From: Streptomyces tuirus
GTDB lineage: Bacteria; Actinomycetota; Actinomycetes; Streptomycetales; Streptomycetaceae
Assembly: GCA_018195615.1 (NCBI GenBank)
Contig: JAGTPG010000002.1
Span: forward strand, 186,001 to 250,000
Length of the DNA stretch: 64,000 nt
Direction: 5' to 3'
The position numbers and the translations under genes are program-made. A model generated the notes under the pieces. It was not told the origin of the DNA. It saw only the letters and a program-made list of their open reading frames with translations, and ran no database searches. This document shows positions 10,262 through 20,463 of this stretch, piece after piece (within the stretch, counting starts at the first letter, position 1; every line of letters begins with the position of its first letter).

Positions 10262-10444
10262 TCACAAGCAGTAGCGCACCAGCCATTCGTCCTCGTTGTA
10301 CGCGGTGCGGGCCGGGTCGGGCACGCCGACCGCCCGCTCCTCGACCATGTCCTCCACACGCACCGGCTCCGGCAGCGCCCCGAAACGGGCCCGGCGTGCG
10401 GCGGCCTCCGCCTCGCCGCCCTGCTGCGCAGTCGCGTCGTCCAC
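10262..10444 (-). CDS. Small acidic hypothetical protein
   Basis: A 60-residue, mostly acidic soluble protein ending NEDEWLVRYCL. Start GTG 10444 has a purine-rich GGGAGAGGGG site just upstream. Codon use is typical of the neighbourhood. It is not a recognised family. It converges with the ankyrin gene, and its promoter would lie in the same spacer as the divergent chitosanase promoter. Confidence 0.55.
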   Translation of the reverse strand: MDDATAQQGGEAEAAARRARFGALPEPVRVEDMVEERAVGVPDPARTAYNEDEWLVRYCL

Positions 10445-10535
10445 GCGATTCCCCTCTCCCGCTGGTCTCCTGGACCGGCCCTCCCTGGGCAAAGTGTTGA
10501 CGCGTGAGAGGGGCTGATGGTTCCCGTGGCGCCGC

Positions 10536-10625
10536 TCAGCCGTAGAAGTCGCGCTGCCAGCGGTGGTCGGCGGGTGCGCGCAGCACGGAGCGCGGTGCGG
10601 TCTCGGCCGTCGTTCGCCGTCGTTC
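10536..10625 (-). pseudogene. Possible C-terminal gene remnant
   Basis: Reading leftwards, an open frame ends APADHRWQRDFYG followed by TGA, with strongly G/C-ending codons over the last 25 or so residues. Further upstream the frame loses Streptomyces codon character and has no start site. It resembles the tail of a deleted or truncated gene. The identity of the parent gene is unknown. Confidence 0.25.
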
Positions 10626-10671
10626 GACCGTACCAACTTGCAACTCGCCTGGTCCCCTTGCGGGCTGACAG

Positions 10672-10692
10672 TGATAGTAAACCTTCCTATCA
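10672..10692 (+). promoter_or_regulatory. Inverted repeat upstream of chitosanase gene
   Basis: TGATAG, nine bases, CTATCA, in a locally AT-richer stretch 50 bases before the chitosanase start. Streptomyces chitosanase genes are known to be controlled by a ROK-family repressor (CsnR) acting at a palindrome near the promoter. This is a candidate site of that kind. The assignment is by position and symmetry only. Confidence 0.4.
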
Positions 10693-10741
10693 GTTCTCCA
10701 CGGCCGGCTCTTCCAACCCCCCACTTCTGCTTGGAGGCACC

Positions 10742-11563
10742 GTGAGACACCCCTCTGCCCCGGCATCGCGTCGCACCGTCCTGGCGCTGTTCGGCGCGTC
10801 GCTCGCCACCATCCCGTTGCCGCAGTCCGCCCACGCCACGGCAGCCGCCCGCACGGTCGGGCTCGACGACCCGGCGAAGAAAAAGATCGCCATGCAGCTC
10901 GTGTCGAGCGCGGAGAACTCCTCGCTCGACTGGAAGGCGCAGTACCGGTACATCGAGGACATCGGCGACGGCCGCGGCTACACGGCCGGCATCATCGGGT
11001 TCTGCTCCGGCACCGGCGACATGCTCGATCTCGTCGAGCTCTACACCGACCGCAAGCCCGGCAGCGTCCTCGCGAGGTACCTGCCGGCGCTGCGCCAGGT
11101 CAACGGCTCCGACTCGCACGACGGACTCGACCCGGGCTTCCCCGGTGACTGGCGCGGGGCGGCCCGTGACACGGCGTTCCAGCGGGCGCAGAACGACGAG
11201 CGCGACCGGGTGTACTTCGGCCCGGCGGTCCGGCAGGGGAAGGCGGACGGGCTGCGCGTGCTCGGCCAGTTCGCCTACTACGACGCCATCGTGATGCACG
11301 GCGACGGCAACGACCCACTGAGCTTCCGCAACATCCGCAAGCGTGCCCTGCGCACGGCGAGGCCGCCGGCGCAGGGCGGTGACGAGGTGACCTACCTCGA
11401 CGCCTTCCTGGACGCGCGGGTGTGGGCCATGAGGCAGGAGGAGGCGCACGAGGACACGAGCCGGGTCGACACGGCCCAGCGGGTCTTCCTGCGCAAGCGG
11501 AACCTCGACCTCGACCCGCCGCTGGACTGGAAGGTCTACGGCGACAGCTACCGCATCGGCTGA
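10742..11563 (+). CDS. csnA: Secreted chitosanase, GH46
   Basis: An exported endo-chitosanase that cleaves beta-1,4-linked glucosamine in chitosan. The N-terminus (SRRTVLALFGASLA) looks like a twin-arginine or Arg-rich signal peptide ending near SAHA. The mature part begins with the GH46 signature AENSSLDWKAQYRYIEDIGD, whose Glu and later Asp correspond to the catalytic pair of the family. The conserved GFCSGTGD, QFAYYDA and DTAQRVFLRK segments follow. Start GTG 10742 follows GGAGG. Length (273 residues) is normal, the frame is intact, and a strong hairpin follows the stop. Confidence 0.93.
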   Translation: MRHPSAPASRRTVLALFGASLATIPLPQSAHATAAARTVGLDDPAKKKIAMQLVSSAENSSLDWKAQYRYIEDIGDGRGYTAGIIGFCSGTGDMLDLVELYTDRKPGSVLARYLPALRQVNGSDSHDGLDPGFPGDWRGAARDTAFQRAQNDERDRVYFGPAVRQGKADGLRVLGQFAYYDAIVMHGDGNDPLSFRNIRKRALRTARPPAQGGDEVTYLDAFLDARVWAMRQEEAHEDTSRVDTAQRVFLRKRNLDLDPPLDWKVYGDSYRIG

Positions 11564-11570
11564 CCTGCCC

Positions 11571-11598
11571 GGGTGCGGGACCCCCAGGTCCCGCACCC
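11571..11598 (+). terminator. Hairpin terminator after chitosanase
   Basis: A perfect 12-base stem (GGGTGCGGGACC with GGTCCCGCACCC) around a four-base loop, beginning 8 bases after the chitosanase stop. It has no long T tract, as is usual in Streptomyces. Confidence 0.8.
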
Positions 11599-11672
11599 TT
11601 GCGGATTGGTCCTCCAAGAAGGCACAGAAGTGGCCCTCCAACCGGACCGCCCCGCTGCCTAGCGTCGCCGGC

Positions 11673-12637
11673 ATGAACGCCACCACCACGCGCGGAGCCC
11701 TGCTCGCCGCGCTCGCCTGCGTCCTCGTCGGAGGGTCCTTCACGGCCAACAGCGTCCTGGGCGACTACCCGTACGCCGGCGGCCAGTTCCTGCGCTACGG
11801 GCTGGCCTGTCTGCTGCTGGTCCCACTGGCCGGGAAGGGCGCGACCGGCCGGCTGAGGGTGCTGACACTTCGTCAGTGGGGCCGTCTCGCCCTGCTCGCG
11901 GCGGTCGGCATGGTGGGTTTCAACCTGGCCGTCATCGCCGCGGAGCGTACGGCGGAGCCCGCGGTTCCCGGCGTGTTCGTGGGCTGTGCGCCGGTGGTCG
12001 TCGCCGTGCTCGTGCCCCTCCTGGACGGGCGCGGGCCCCAACGCGCCGTTCTGTACGGGGCGTTGCTCGTGGCTGTCGGCGCCTTCACCGTCCAGGGCTG
12101 GGGGCGCACGGACGACGCCGGCCTCGCCTTCTCCGTGTGCGCCCTGGCGGGGGAGGTCGGGTTCGCCGTCCTCGCCGTGCCCGTCCTGCGGCCCCTCGGG
12201 CCCGGCTGCTGTCCGCCACGGTGTGCGCGGTCGCGGCGCTGGAGTCGGCGGTGGTCGCGGTGCTGGTCGACGGCGCCGGGTGGCTGCGGCGTCCGGACGG
12301 TGTCGAGGCCGTCGCGCTGCTGTGGCAGGCGGTGGTGGTCACCGTGGTCGGCTTCGTGTGCTGGTACATGGGCATGCAGCGGATCGGCGCGGAACGCGCC
12401 ACCCTGTTCTCCGGCCTCATCCCGGTCGCGGCGGCGGGCACCGCTCCGCTCGTCGGCACCGGCTCCTACGGTCTCGCGCAGGCGGCGGGCAGCGCCCTGG
12501 TGGGCCTGGGCGTCGCTCTGGGGTCCGGGGCGCTGACGCGGACGGGGCGCACGGGGGACGAACCGCGGGCGGGCCGCGAACCGCGCTCACCCGGACCGGA
12601 CGGTGACCGCGGCCGGGCGGCGGCCGGGCGACAGTGA
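11673..12637 (+). CDS. EamA/DMT-family transporter (one frameshift)
   Basis: Membrane protein with about ten hydrophobic helices in two EamA halves: GALLAALACVLVGGSFTANS opens the first, and VGFVCWYMGMQRIGAERATL lies in the second. Family members export metabolites, amino acids or drugs; the substrate is unknown. One missing C in the run 12201-12203 shifts the frame after LRPLGP. Correction gives 321 residues, a normal family length. The hydrophilic C-terminal tail overlaps no neighbour. Confidence 0.82.
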
Positions 12638-12789
12638 CCCGGACGGACGGCCGCGTTCTCCGGACGACCGCCTTTCGGGGAACGGCCCGCCCGAGGGACG
12701 TGGTGACGCCGCGCCCGACATGCCGGAGTGGTTCGGCGCGCATCTAATGGACGGCACCGAACGTCCCGGCCGGCAAGGAGGCCACGTCC

Positions 12790-15024
12790 ATGCCGCACAC
12801 CCGCACGGCCGAAGGGCCGAGAACGCCGCGCGTGCGGGAGTGCTGCGGCGGCTGGGCGAGTGGTGCGCGCACCACTTCGTGGTCGTCATCATCGCCTGGC
12901 TGGTGGCGCTGGTGGCGCTGCAGGTCGTCAGCCGTGAATTCGGGGGACGTACTCCGACAACTTCAGCCTGCCCCAGGCGCAGTCCCAGAAGGGCCTGGAC
13001 GTGCTGAAGGAGCACGATCCCCAGGCCGGCGGCTACAGCAGCCAGATCGTGCTGCACGACGACCAGCGGCCTCTGACCGCGCTCGGCTCCCAGATGTCCA
13101 CCGCGGTCGCCGATCTGGAGAAGCTCCCGCACGTCCTGTCCGCCCAGAACCCGCTGTCCGCCCCGGGTTCGCCGAACGGTCAGTCACAGCAGAACGTGGG
13201 GCCGCTGTCGGACGACGAGAAGACGGCCTACATCACCGTCCGCTTCGACGTGCAGCCCTCGACGCTCGGCGACGGCTATCTGAACGGGGTCGACGGCGCC
13301 GTACAGCCGTTGCGGTCGGCCGGAGCGGAGGTCGAGTACGGCGGCCCGCTCGGGGAGCTCGCCCGGCCGGCCGCCGACGACCGGGTGAGCGAGCTGATCG
13401 GCTTCGGCGTGGCCGTCGTCGTCCTGCTGGTCGGGTTCGGAAGCGTGATCGCCGCCGTCGTCCCGCTGTTGAGCGCGCTGATCTGCGTCGTCGGCGGTCT
13501 CGCCATCCTCGGGCTGCTGGCCGCGGCCTTCACCTTCGCGACGGTCTCGCCGACCCTGGCCACGATGATCGGCCTCGGTGTCGGGATCGACTACTCCCTG
13601 TTCATGATCACTCGGCATCGGCAGAACCTCATCGACGGCGCTGACCCGGTGCGGGCCGCCGGGCAGGCCGCGAGCACCAGCGGCCATGCCGTCCTCGTCT
13701 CCGGCTGCACGGTGATCATCGCGCTGGCGGGTCTGTCGGCGTCCGGGGTCTCCTTCATCGCCCTGCTCGGTCTGGCCGCCGCCGTCACCGTCGTCTCGGC
13801 CGTGGCCGGCGCGCTCACGCTGGTGCCGGCCCTGCTCGGCTTCATCGGCCGGCACATCGACCGCTACCACGTGCGCCGTCCCGTCGCCGAGACCGACGCC
13901 GTGCCGGGTGAGGCGCCGCAGGGCGCCTGGCACCGGTACGCGCAGCGGGTGGAGCGCAGGCCACTGTGGTTCCTGTCGGGGGTGTCGCCGTGGTCGTGAT
14001 CCTCGCGATCCCGTTGTTCTCCATCCAGCTCGGCCACATCGGTGACGGCGCCGACCCGACGTCCTTCACCGACCGGCGGGCGTACGACCTGATGACGGAC
14101 GCGTTCGGACCCGGCTCGAACGGCCCGCTCACGGTCGTCATCGACCAGACGGACGTACCGCAGTCGCAGCGCTCCGACCTGGCCTCGAAGGCCCAGCAGA
14201 CGCTCGACGGGGTCGAAGACGCCGCCGTCGTCACTCCCCTGACGCCCACGCAGGACGGTGACGTCCTGATCGGCACGGTCTACTCGGCCGAGTCCCCGCA
14301 GAGCGCCACCACCACGGACCTGACCAACCGTCTCGTCGACGACACGCTGCCGGACGCCGTCCAGGGCACGGACGCCGAGGGGTACGTCACCGGTACGACG
14401 GCGGCGCAGGTCGACTTCCGTGACATCGTCGCCTCCCAGCTGCCCGTGATCATCGCCGTCGTGGTGGCGCTGGCGTTCCTGATCATCCTGGCCGTGTTCC
14501 GGGGGCTGCTCGTCGCCGTCAAGGCCGCCGTGCTGAACGTGCTGTCGATCGCCGCCTCGTACGGTGTGGTCGTCGCCGTCTTCCAGTGGGGCTGGGGCGG
14601 TCCCGCACTCGGTGTCAACGGCAAGGTGCCCATCGAGAGCTACGTGCCGATGATGATGTTCGCCATCATCTTCGGCCTCAGCATGGACTACGAGATCTTC
14701 CTGCTGTCGCGCGTCCATGAGGCCTGGCTGCGCACCGGGGACGCCGAGGGGTCCGTGGCGCACGCCCTGGAGATCACGGCCCGGGTCATCACCTGCGCCG
14801 CGCTGATCATGGTGAGTGTGTTCGCGGCGTTCATCGTCAGCGACAACATCGTGGTCAAGATGCTCGGGCTGGGGCTGGCCGTCAGCGTGCTCATCGACGC
14901 CACCGTCGTACGGCTGCTGATGGTGCCGGCGGTGATGACGCTGCTGGGGCGGCACGCCTGGTGGACGCCGCGGTGGCTGGACCGGGTGCTGCCCCGTGTC
15001 GACGCCGAGGGAGCTCGGACGTAG
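12790..15024 (+). CDS. MMPL/RND-family transporter (frameshifted)
   Basis: A 745-residue MMPL-type exporter: N-terminal helix ([18 protein letters not shown]), exported loop with YSDNFSLP, five helices including [20 protein letters not shown], a second exported loop and a second helical bundle with [18 protein letters not shown]. The two GxGxDY-type motifs mark proton-coupled RND/MMPL carriers of lipids or hydrophobic compounds. Start ATG 12790 has AAGGAGG with an 8-base spacer. Three single-base losses break it: between 12823 and 12838, in the G run 12942-12946, and in the G run 13978-13982. Confidence 0.88.
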
Positions 15025-15037
15025 CCGGTGGGGTGTG

Positions 15038-15801
15038 TCAGCGGAGCACCAGGTGCACGAGGGCGACGGTGCCCACCGACACGATCAGGGCCCGCAGGAC
15101 GGCGGGGCTGAAGCGGCGGCCCGTTCTGGCTCCGACGAGACCGCCGAGGGCGGATCCGGCGGCGATGAGCAGGACGGCCGTCCAGTCGAAGTCCGCGAAG
15201 AAGAGGAAGACCACGGCGGCGACGGTGCTGACGAGGGCGGCCAGCACGTTCTTGACGGCGTTGAGCCGCTGCAGGGAGTCGTCGAGCAGCATGCCCATCA
15301 GGGAGACGTAGATGATGCCCTGCGCGGCGGAGAAGTAGCCGCCGTAGACGCTGGCGAGGGTGAGCCCGACGAACAGCAGCGGGCCCGCGTCACGACGCGC
15401 GGCTCCGCCTTCGGGACGACGGCGGCGCACCCTTCTGGCGATCAGGGGCTGGCAGGCGACCAGCACGAGGGCGAGGCCGACCAGGGCCGGGACGATCCGT
15501 TCGAAGGCCGACGCGGGCAGGGTCAGCAGCAGCACGGCGCCGGCGAGGCCGCCGAGTACGGCCCCGGCCCCGAGCAGCAGGGCGCGCCGCCCCTGCCCCC
15601 GGAGTTCCTCGCGGTAGCCGATGATCGCGCTGATGGATCCGGGGACCAGTCCGAGCCCGTTGGACACCGTGGCGGTGACCGGGGCAGTCCGGTGGCGAGC
15701 AGCACCGGGAAGGTGATCAGCGTTCCCGACCCGACGACGGCGTTGACCGCGCCCGCGCCCATACCGGCCCCGAACACGGCCACCATCTCCCCCGGCGTCA
15801 C
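15038..15801 (-). CDS. TauE/SafE-family membrane permease (one frameshift)
   Basis: A 254-residue permease with about seven or eight hydrophobic segments. The N-terminus has the family pattern GAGAVNAVVGSGTLITFPVL, and the C-terminal half repeats it (GGYFSAAQGIIYVSLM). Relatives move sulfite, sulfoacetate or other anions; the substrate here is unknown. GTG 15801 follows GGGGGAGGGG. A missing base in the G run 15681-15684 shifts the frame within LPPVTATVSNG. The gene converges with the MMPL gene, with 13 bases between stops. Confidence 0.85.
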
Positions 15802-15913
15802 GCCGCCCCTCCCCCGTCGGCGGCCCCGCGTGTGGCGTTCCTGGTGAGATTCATGGGATCACGCTAGAGGGTGGGCGGTTCGGCGCTCGTCGAAGGGTTC
15901 CGGGCCGAGGACC

Positions 15914-16666
15914 TCAGCTGCGGGACAGAGTGCGGCCGAGGAGCGCGAGCAGGCGGTCCCAGTGGCGCTGCAGTGCGGCGGGGTCGAAGGCGTCGGTGTC
16001 GGACATGGTGAAGCCGTGGACGGTGCCGGGGTAGATCTCGCAGGTGTGGCCGGCACCCGCGGCGTCCAGGGTGTGGTTCAGCTCCCTGATGGTCTCGGGC
16101 GACAGGTCGCCCTCGGCGAGGCCGAGATGGACTTCGGCGGTGAGCTCGGGCACGAGGCGGTGCGGGCTGTCGGGCGCGTCGGTGACCACGAAGCCGGGGT
16201 GGAAGCCGGCGACGGCGGCCACCCGGCCGGGGTGGGCCGCCGCGGTGCGCAGCGCCAGGAGGGTGCCGATGCAGTAGCCGGTCACGGCGACCGGTCCCGC
16301 GCTGACCTCCGGCTGGGCGGCGAGGAACGCGAGGTAGGCGTCGGCGTCGCGCAGGACGCGTTCGGTGGTGGTGTGCGCCTTGAGCAAGGGCATCAGCCGG
16401 TCGACGACCGCGGGCCGGATCTCTTCCGTGATGTGCTCGGGAAGTTCCACCACCGGTGCCGGGCCGTGCCGGTAGTAGAGGTTCGGGACGAGCACGTAGT
16501 ACCCGTGCCCGGCCAGTTCGCGGGCCATCCCCTCCAGTACGGGCCGCACGCCGAAGGCGTCCGAGTACATCAGCAGCCCCGGGTGCTGTTCGCCCCGGTC
16601 GGGGAAGGCGGCGAGAGCGTCGGCCCGGCCGTCCGCGGTCGGTATCCGCAGCTTCCTGACGGGCAA
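15914..16666 (-). CDS. Dienelactone hydrolase family protein
   Basis: A soluble alpha/beta hydrolase of 250 residues. The nucleophile elbow GYCIG places a catalytic cysteine where dienelactone hydrolases have it, and VHGFTM supplies the catalytic histidine; an aspartate precedes it in the EGDLSPE region. Relatives hydrolyse dienelactones in aromatic degradation, but many Streptomyces copies have unknown substrates. The TTG start at 16666 is supported by AAGGAAG upstream. Intact frame. Confidence 0.87.
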   Translation of the reverse strand: MPVRKLRIPTADGRADALAAFPDRGEQHPGLLMYSDAFGVRPVLEGMARELAGHGYYVLVPNLYYRHGPAPVVELPEHITEEIRPAVVDRLMPLLKAHTTTERVLRDADAYLAFLAAQPEVSAGPVAVTGYCIGTLLALRTAAAHPGRVAAVAGFHPGFVVTDAPDSPHRLVPELTAEVHLGLAEGDLSPETIRELNHTLDAAGAGHTCEIYPGTVHGFTMSDTDAFDPAALQRHWDRLLALLGRTLSRS

Positions 16667-16683
16667 GATCTTCCTTTCGCCAC

Positions 16684-16721
16684 AACGGCGGCAGGGGCCC
16701 GTTGGGGTTCCTGCCGCCGTT
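16684..16721. terminator. Hairpin terminator
   Basis: A perfect 12-base inverted repeat (AACGGCGGCAGG with CCTGCCGCCGTT) with a 14-base loop. It lies downstream of the leftward wall-anchored protein gene (stop 16746) and before the dienelactone hydrolase gene, and would end the former's transcript. Confidence 0.75.
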
Positions 16722-16745
16722 CCGGGGGTTGTGGGTGATGTGGTG

Positions 16746-18853
16746 TCAGCCGCGTCGGACGCGGCGGAGGACGACGAAGCCCGCTATGACCAGGACGGCA
16801 CCTGCCGCGGCCGGCCAGAGCTGGGCACCGGTGTCGGCGAGGCCGCCGCTGCCGACCGCCTGGGGCTCGGTCCGGGGCGGGACCGACGGGGTCGGGGCGG
16901 AGCTGGTCGCCGTGCCGACCGCCTGGGACCGGCCGAGACCGTCCGCGTCCTCGCCCGCGTCGCCCTCGCGGCCGGCCTGTGCACCGGCGTCGGCGGTTCC
17001 GGCCGCGGCCGTCGCCCGCACCTCGGGGGCGTCGGCGCCGGGGGCCTTGCCGCCCTGGTCCGCTTCGGGGGCCGGCTTGTTCGTCGCGGGCGGCTCGGAG
17101 GCCTGTCCCTTGCCGTCGTCACCGCCGTCGCCCGTGTCACCGGGCTGTCCGCCGGCGTTTCCGCCCTGCTGGGCGTCCGGCGTGCGGGTGGGCTGCTCCT
17201 GCGGGGCCTCGGGAGTCTTCGTCGGCTGCTCCTGCGGGGCCTCCCCGCGCCCGGTTCCTGACCCGGCTCCTCACTCGGCTCGGCTTCCGCGCCCGCGCCG
17301 CACTTCCGGCCGTCGTTGATGCAGTCGACCATCTCCCGCATCAGGCCCTCGTCGAAGACGTTGATGAAGTCGCCGTGGTCCGTGACCGGCTTGTGCAGCT
17401 GCTCCGGGAAGGAGTCCACCGCGAACAGCGGTGTCGTACGGCCCCCGTCCTCCAGGCTCGGCGCGTCGACGTCGTAGACGATGCGCTGGACCAGCTGCGG
17501 AACGGGCCGGAAGCCGGACGGGCAGTTGCCCGCGGCGTCCGCGAACGCCATGTGCGTACGGTGGTTGGCGCTGTCGGTGTTGCGGCCGTCCCAGCAGCTC
17601 TGGAACTTGAAGGTGCGCACCACGTCGCTGCCCTGCGGGCACAGCGGGTACTTGTCCTTCAGCTGCCGGTCCTCGAAGCCCGTGCAGCTCCAGGAGGCGT
17701 TGGCGTTGGCCGGGCCGTTGAGGAACGACTTGGCGTCGCCGGTGATGATGCGCAGCAGCCGCGGCATGGCGGTGACCTTGCCGCGCGGGTTGCCCTCGAA
17801 GGTCAGCGTGACCTGCTCGGGCGTGACGATCTCGCCGGCGTTGCCCTCGATGCCGCCGCCGGGCGAATTGGCGTCCTGCTCCTGCGTGCCGTTCTGCAGG
17901 CGCAGGACGGGCCAGTAGTAGGAGGACTTGTCACCCTGGTCGACGCAGCTGGTCTCGGCGTTCGCGAGGTCCTGGTCGCTGGCGAAGGCGTTGTTGGCCT
18001 GGTTGCCGATGTAGTCGTGGAAGTGGTGGGCACCGTTGGTGACACCCGGGGCGGCGATGATGTTGTCGGAGTTGAACAGGCCGTTCTCGTTCACGCCGCA
18101 GTCGGTGGCGAAGGAGCCGCGGGACGCGTCCGCGGCCGGACGCGGGCGGGCTGCGTCGGGCTGGACGCTGGTGATGGGCGCGAAGTCGGCGGCGACCGGC
18201 CCGTTGCCCGCCTGGCCGCCGTTGCCGCCCTGGCCCTGGCCGTCGCCCTGCTGGTCCTGGCCGCCGTCGCCCTGCTGCTGGCCGGGCTGCTCGCCGGCGT
18301 TCCCGTCCTGGCCATCGCCCTGCGCGGGAGCCTGGTTGCCGGAGTCCCGTACGGTGCAGGCGGCGAGGGTGTCGAGCCCTTGAGGGCGGTCCCCCACGCG
18401 GTCGATGGCGATCGCGATGCGCTCGAGGGTCGCGGCCCGCTTGTCCTTCAGCGGGTTGACGATGGCGTTGTCGGCGAAGTCCGAGTCCTGCCGCACCTGT
18501 TGTGCCGACTCGCTCAGCCGCTGGTAGGCCTTGGCGATCTGCTCGTCCAGGAGGGCGAGTTCCTTGTCGACCTCCGGCCTGGCCCGGTCGGGGACCGAGG
18601 TCAGCCGGCTGCCGACGTCGGGGCAGTCGATCGTGGCGCCCGCGGTCCGGACCCCCGTACCGGACCGCGTCTGGGCGGGATCATCGCCCGAACCGCCGCC
18701 TGTGGCCGAGGCGTAGACGTTCGCCGCCATCAGGCCGCCTCCGCCCAGGATCAGCGCGACTGCGGCGAAGGTCGCGCGCCGTGGGCCTGTAGGGCGTCTT
18801 CGCGTGTTGCGTCCCAAGGGTGCTCTCCTGCGCTTCCGTGGCGTGCGGGGCAT
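16746..18853 (-). CDS. DUF1996 protein with LAxTG wall-sorting signal (one frameshift)
   Basis: A 702-residue exported protein. A basic N-terminus leads into a hydrophobic helix (TFAAVALILGGGGLMAANVY). A helical region and a Gly/Gln/Asp-rich linker follow. A DUF1996 domain (about 240-500) has FATDCGVNENG, GAHHFHDYIGN, KFQSCWDGRN and SANHRTHMAFAD. A Pro/Glu/Thr-rich stalk, with a repeat around APQEQPTKTPE, leads to GLADTG, a C-terminal helix and an Arg-rich tail, which is the LAxTG signal used by class E sortases. Start ATG 18853 follows GAGGGG. A missing base in the C run 17243-17246 separates domain from stalk. DUF1996 chemistry is unknown. Confidence 0.85.
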
Positions 18854-18984
18854 GAAAATCCCCTCGCCCCATACGTACGGGAGCACCGCAGTGTTCAACC
18901 GTCCCGGAGATTCTTCGGAAACTCTCAGGAAGCACACCGGACCCGAGCCCCGCCGGACCGCATCGCCCGGCGGGGAGCCGCAGG

Positions 18985-19635
18985 TCAGCGGAAGTTCACG
19001 TCGCTGCAGAGGAAGTAGGTCTGGTCCATGTGTGAGGCCTGCCAGATCGTGTAGACGACGTGCCGGCAGCTCAGCCCCGAAGTGGTCACGGGGATCTCGT
19101 AGTTCTGGGAGGGCGCGTACCTGCCGGTGCGCGCGACGAGCCGGAGGTCGTTCCAGGTGAGCGGCTGCGTGGTGGGGTCGAAGCCCTGGCGGGTGACGTA
19201 CACCAGGAAGTAGTCGGCGCCGTGACTGGCCTGGTCGTACAGCTTCACGGTGAAGTCGGCGCCGATGTCCGTGGTCGTCCACGCGCCCACCGCGTCCAGG
19301 GAGTTGTACCGGCCGCCCTCGGTGCGTCCGCCGCTGCACAGCCGGCCGTCGGGGATCACGGCCTGGAAGTTGCCGCCGGAGCCGTTGCGGTACAGGCCGT
19401 TCCAGTTCCACATGGCGTTGGGGTTGTCCTGCCACGCCTGCCAGCACATGGGGTCCAGCCGTGCCATCTCGGGGTTCTGGAAGTCGCTGCCCCAGCGCAG
19501 CCAGCAACCGTAGTTGCGGGAGGCCGGGTCGACGACCGAGCCGTGCGCGACGGCGGTGCCGCTCCACGGGATCAGGCAGGGGCGTGGGAGCGCTCCCGCA
19601 CTGCACAGGCTGCGCCCGGAGGCCCGGGTCGGCAA
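18985..19635 (-). CDS. Secreted lytic polysaccharide monooxygenase, AA10
   Basis: A copper enzyme that oxidatively cleaves chitin or cellulose. The mature protein starts HGSVVDPASRNYGCW directly after SGTAVA, so its N-terminal His is the first copper ligand. Conserved HGADYFLVYVTRQG and HVVYTIWQASHMDQTYFLC follow. Single-domain form of about 185 mature residues, strongly resembling S. coelicolor LPMO10B-type enzymes. The N-terminus is unsure: TTG 19635 is in frame, but GTG 19651 has the better AGGAGAAG site and is out of frame, which suggests a missing base in the signal-peptide region. Confidence 0.9.
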   Translation of the reverse strand: MPTRASGRSLCSAGALPRPCLIPWSGTAVAHGSVVDPASRNYGCWLRWGSDFQNPEMARLDPMCWQAWQDNPNAMWNWNGLYRNGSGGNFQAVIPDGRLCSGGRTEGGRYNSLDAVGAWTTTDIGADFTVKLYDQASHGADYFLVYVTRQGFDPTTQPLTWNDLRLVARTGRYAPSQNYEIPVTTSGLSCRHVVYTIWQASHMDQTYFLCSDVNFR

Positions 19636-19697
19636 CGCGCGATTGCGCCACTTCGGCTTCTCCTGGCGCGTTCGATTCGTTCGCCCGGGCCGGCCCG

Positions 19698-20329
19698 TCA
19701 GAGCCGGTCGAGTTCCGTCGTGGCGCGTCCGAGGTAGGTGGCGGAGCCGGGCCCGGGAACGTCGAGCTCGTGGAAGCCCATACGGTCGTAGAACGCCCTG
19801 GCGCGCGTGTTGGCGGTCGCCATGGCCAGGTGCACCGCCGGCACTCCCCCGCCCTGAAGGGCCTGGAGGAAGGCCCGCATCAGACGGCGTCCGTGGCCGC
19901 GCCCCTGCCACTCGGGCAGGAGGTCGATGTGCAGATGCGCGGGATACGCGGCCAGTTCGGGGAGCACCATCCGTTCGGGACGGTGCAGCAGGTGGGCGAT
20001 CGTCTCGTCCGGGGTGCGCGGTGGTTCGGGCGGTGCCGGGTAGTGGTCGGCGACCAGAGGCAGCCACGTGGCGCGGAAGGCCTCCGCGAAGCGTTCGGTG
20101 TCGGCCGTGCCGAGGATGTAGCCGACCGCCTGCCCCTGCCCGTCGTCCAGCACGAAGGCCAGTTCCGGCTCCAGGTGGACGTACGGCGCCGCGAAGGTCG
20201 CCGGGAAGACGCCCGGGTCCGCGTAGTGGGGGCGGCTGTCCTGGCCGTGGTGCGCCGTGCGGACGCAGATGTCGTCGAGGGCCGGACGGTCTCCGGGGCG
20301 GTAGGGGCGGACAGCGGGGGCGTGGTCAT
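19698..20329 (-). CDS. GNAT N-acetyltransferase (one frameshift)
   Basis: A 210-residue GNAT protein with the acetyl-CoA loop PEWQGRGHGRRLMRAF and the terminal ANTRARAFYDRMGFHEL. It resembles acetyltransferases found alone or fused to O-GlcNAcases in actinobacteria; the substrate is unknown. ATG 20329 has GGGAGAGG upstream and gives MTTPPAVRPYRPGDRPALDD once a missing base in the G run 20316-20320 is restored. As written, the downstream frame has only an implausible longer N-terminus. Confidence 0.82.
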
Positions 20330-20463
20330 GTCGAGCATCCTCTCCCTGCCGGGAGCGCTCCCTCAACCGGTTCGGGGCCGCTGCCGGGTGACCTGCCCCG
20401 GGATGGCCTCGACCTGCGCGCCGGGTGCTGCTTAAGCGAACCGACCGGGGTTACCCGGGTCAC

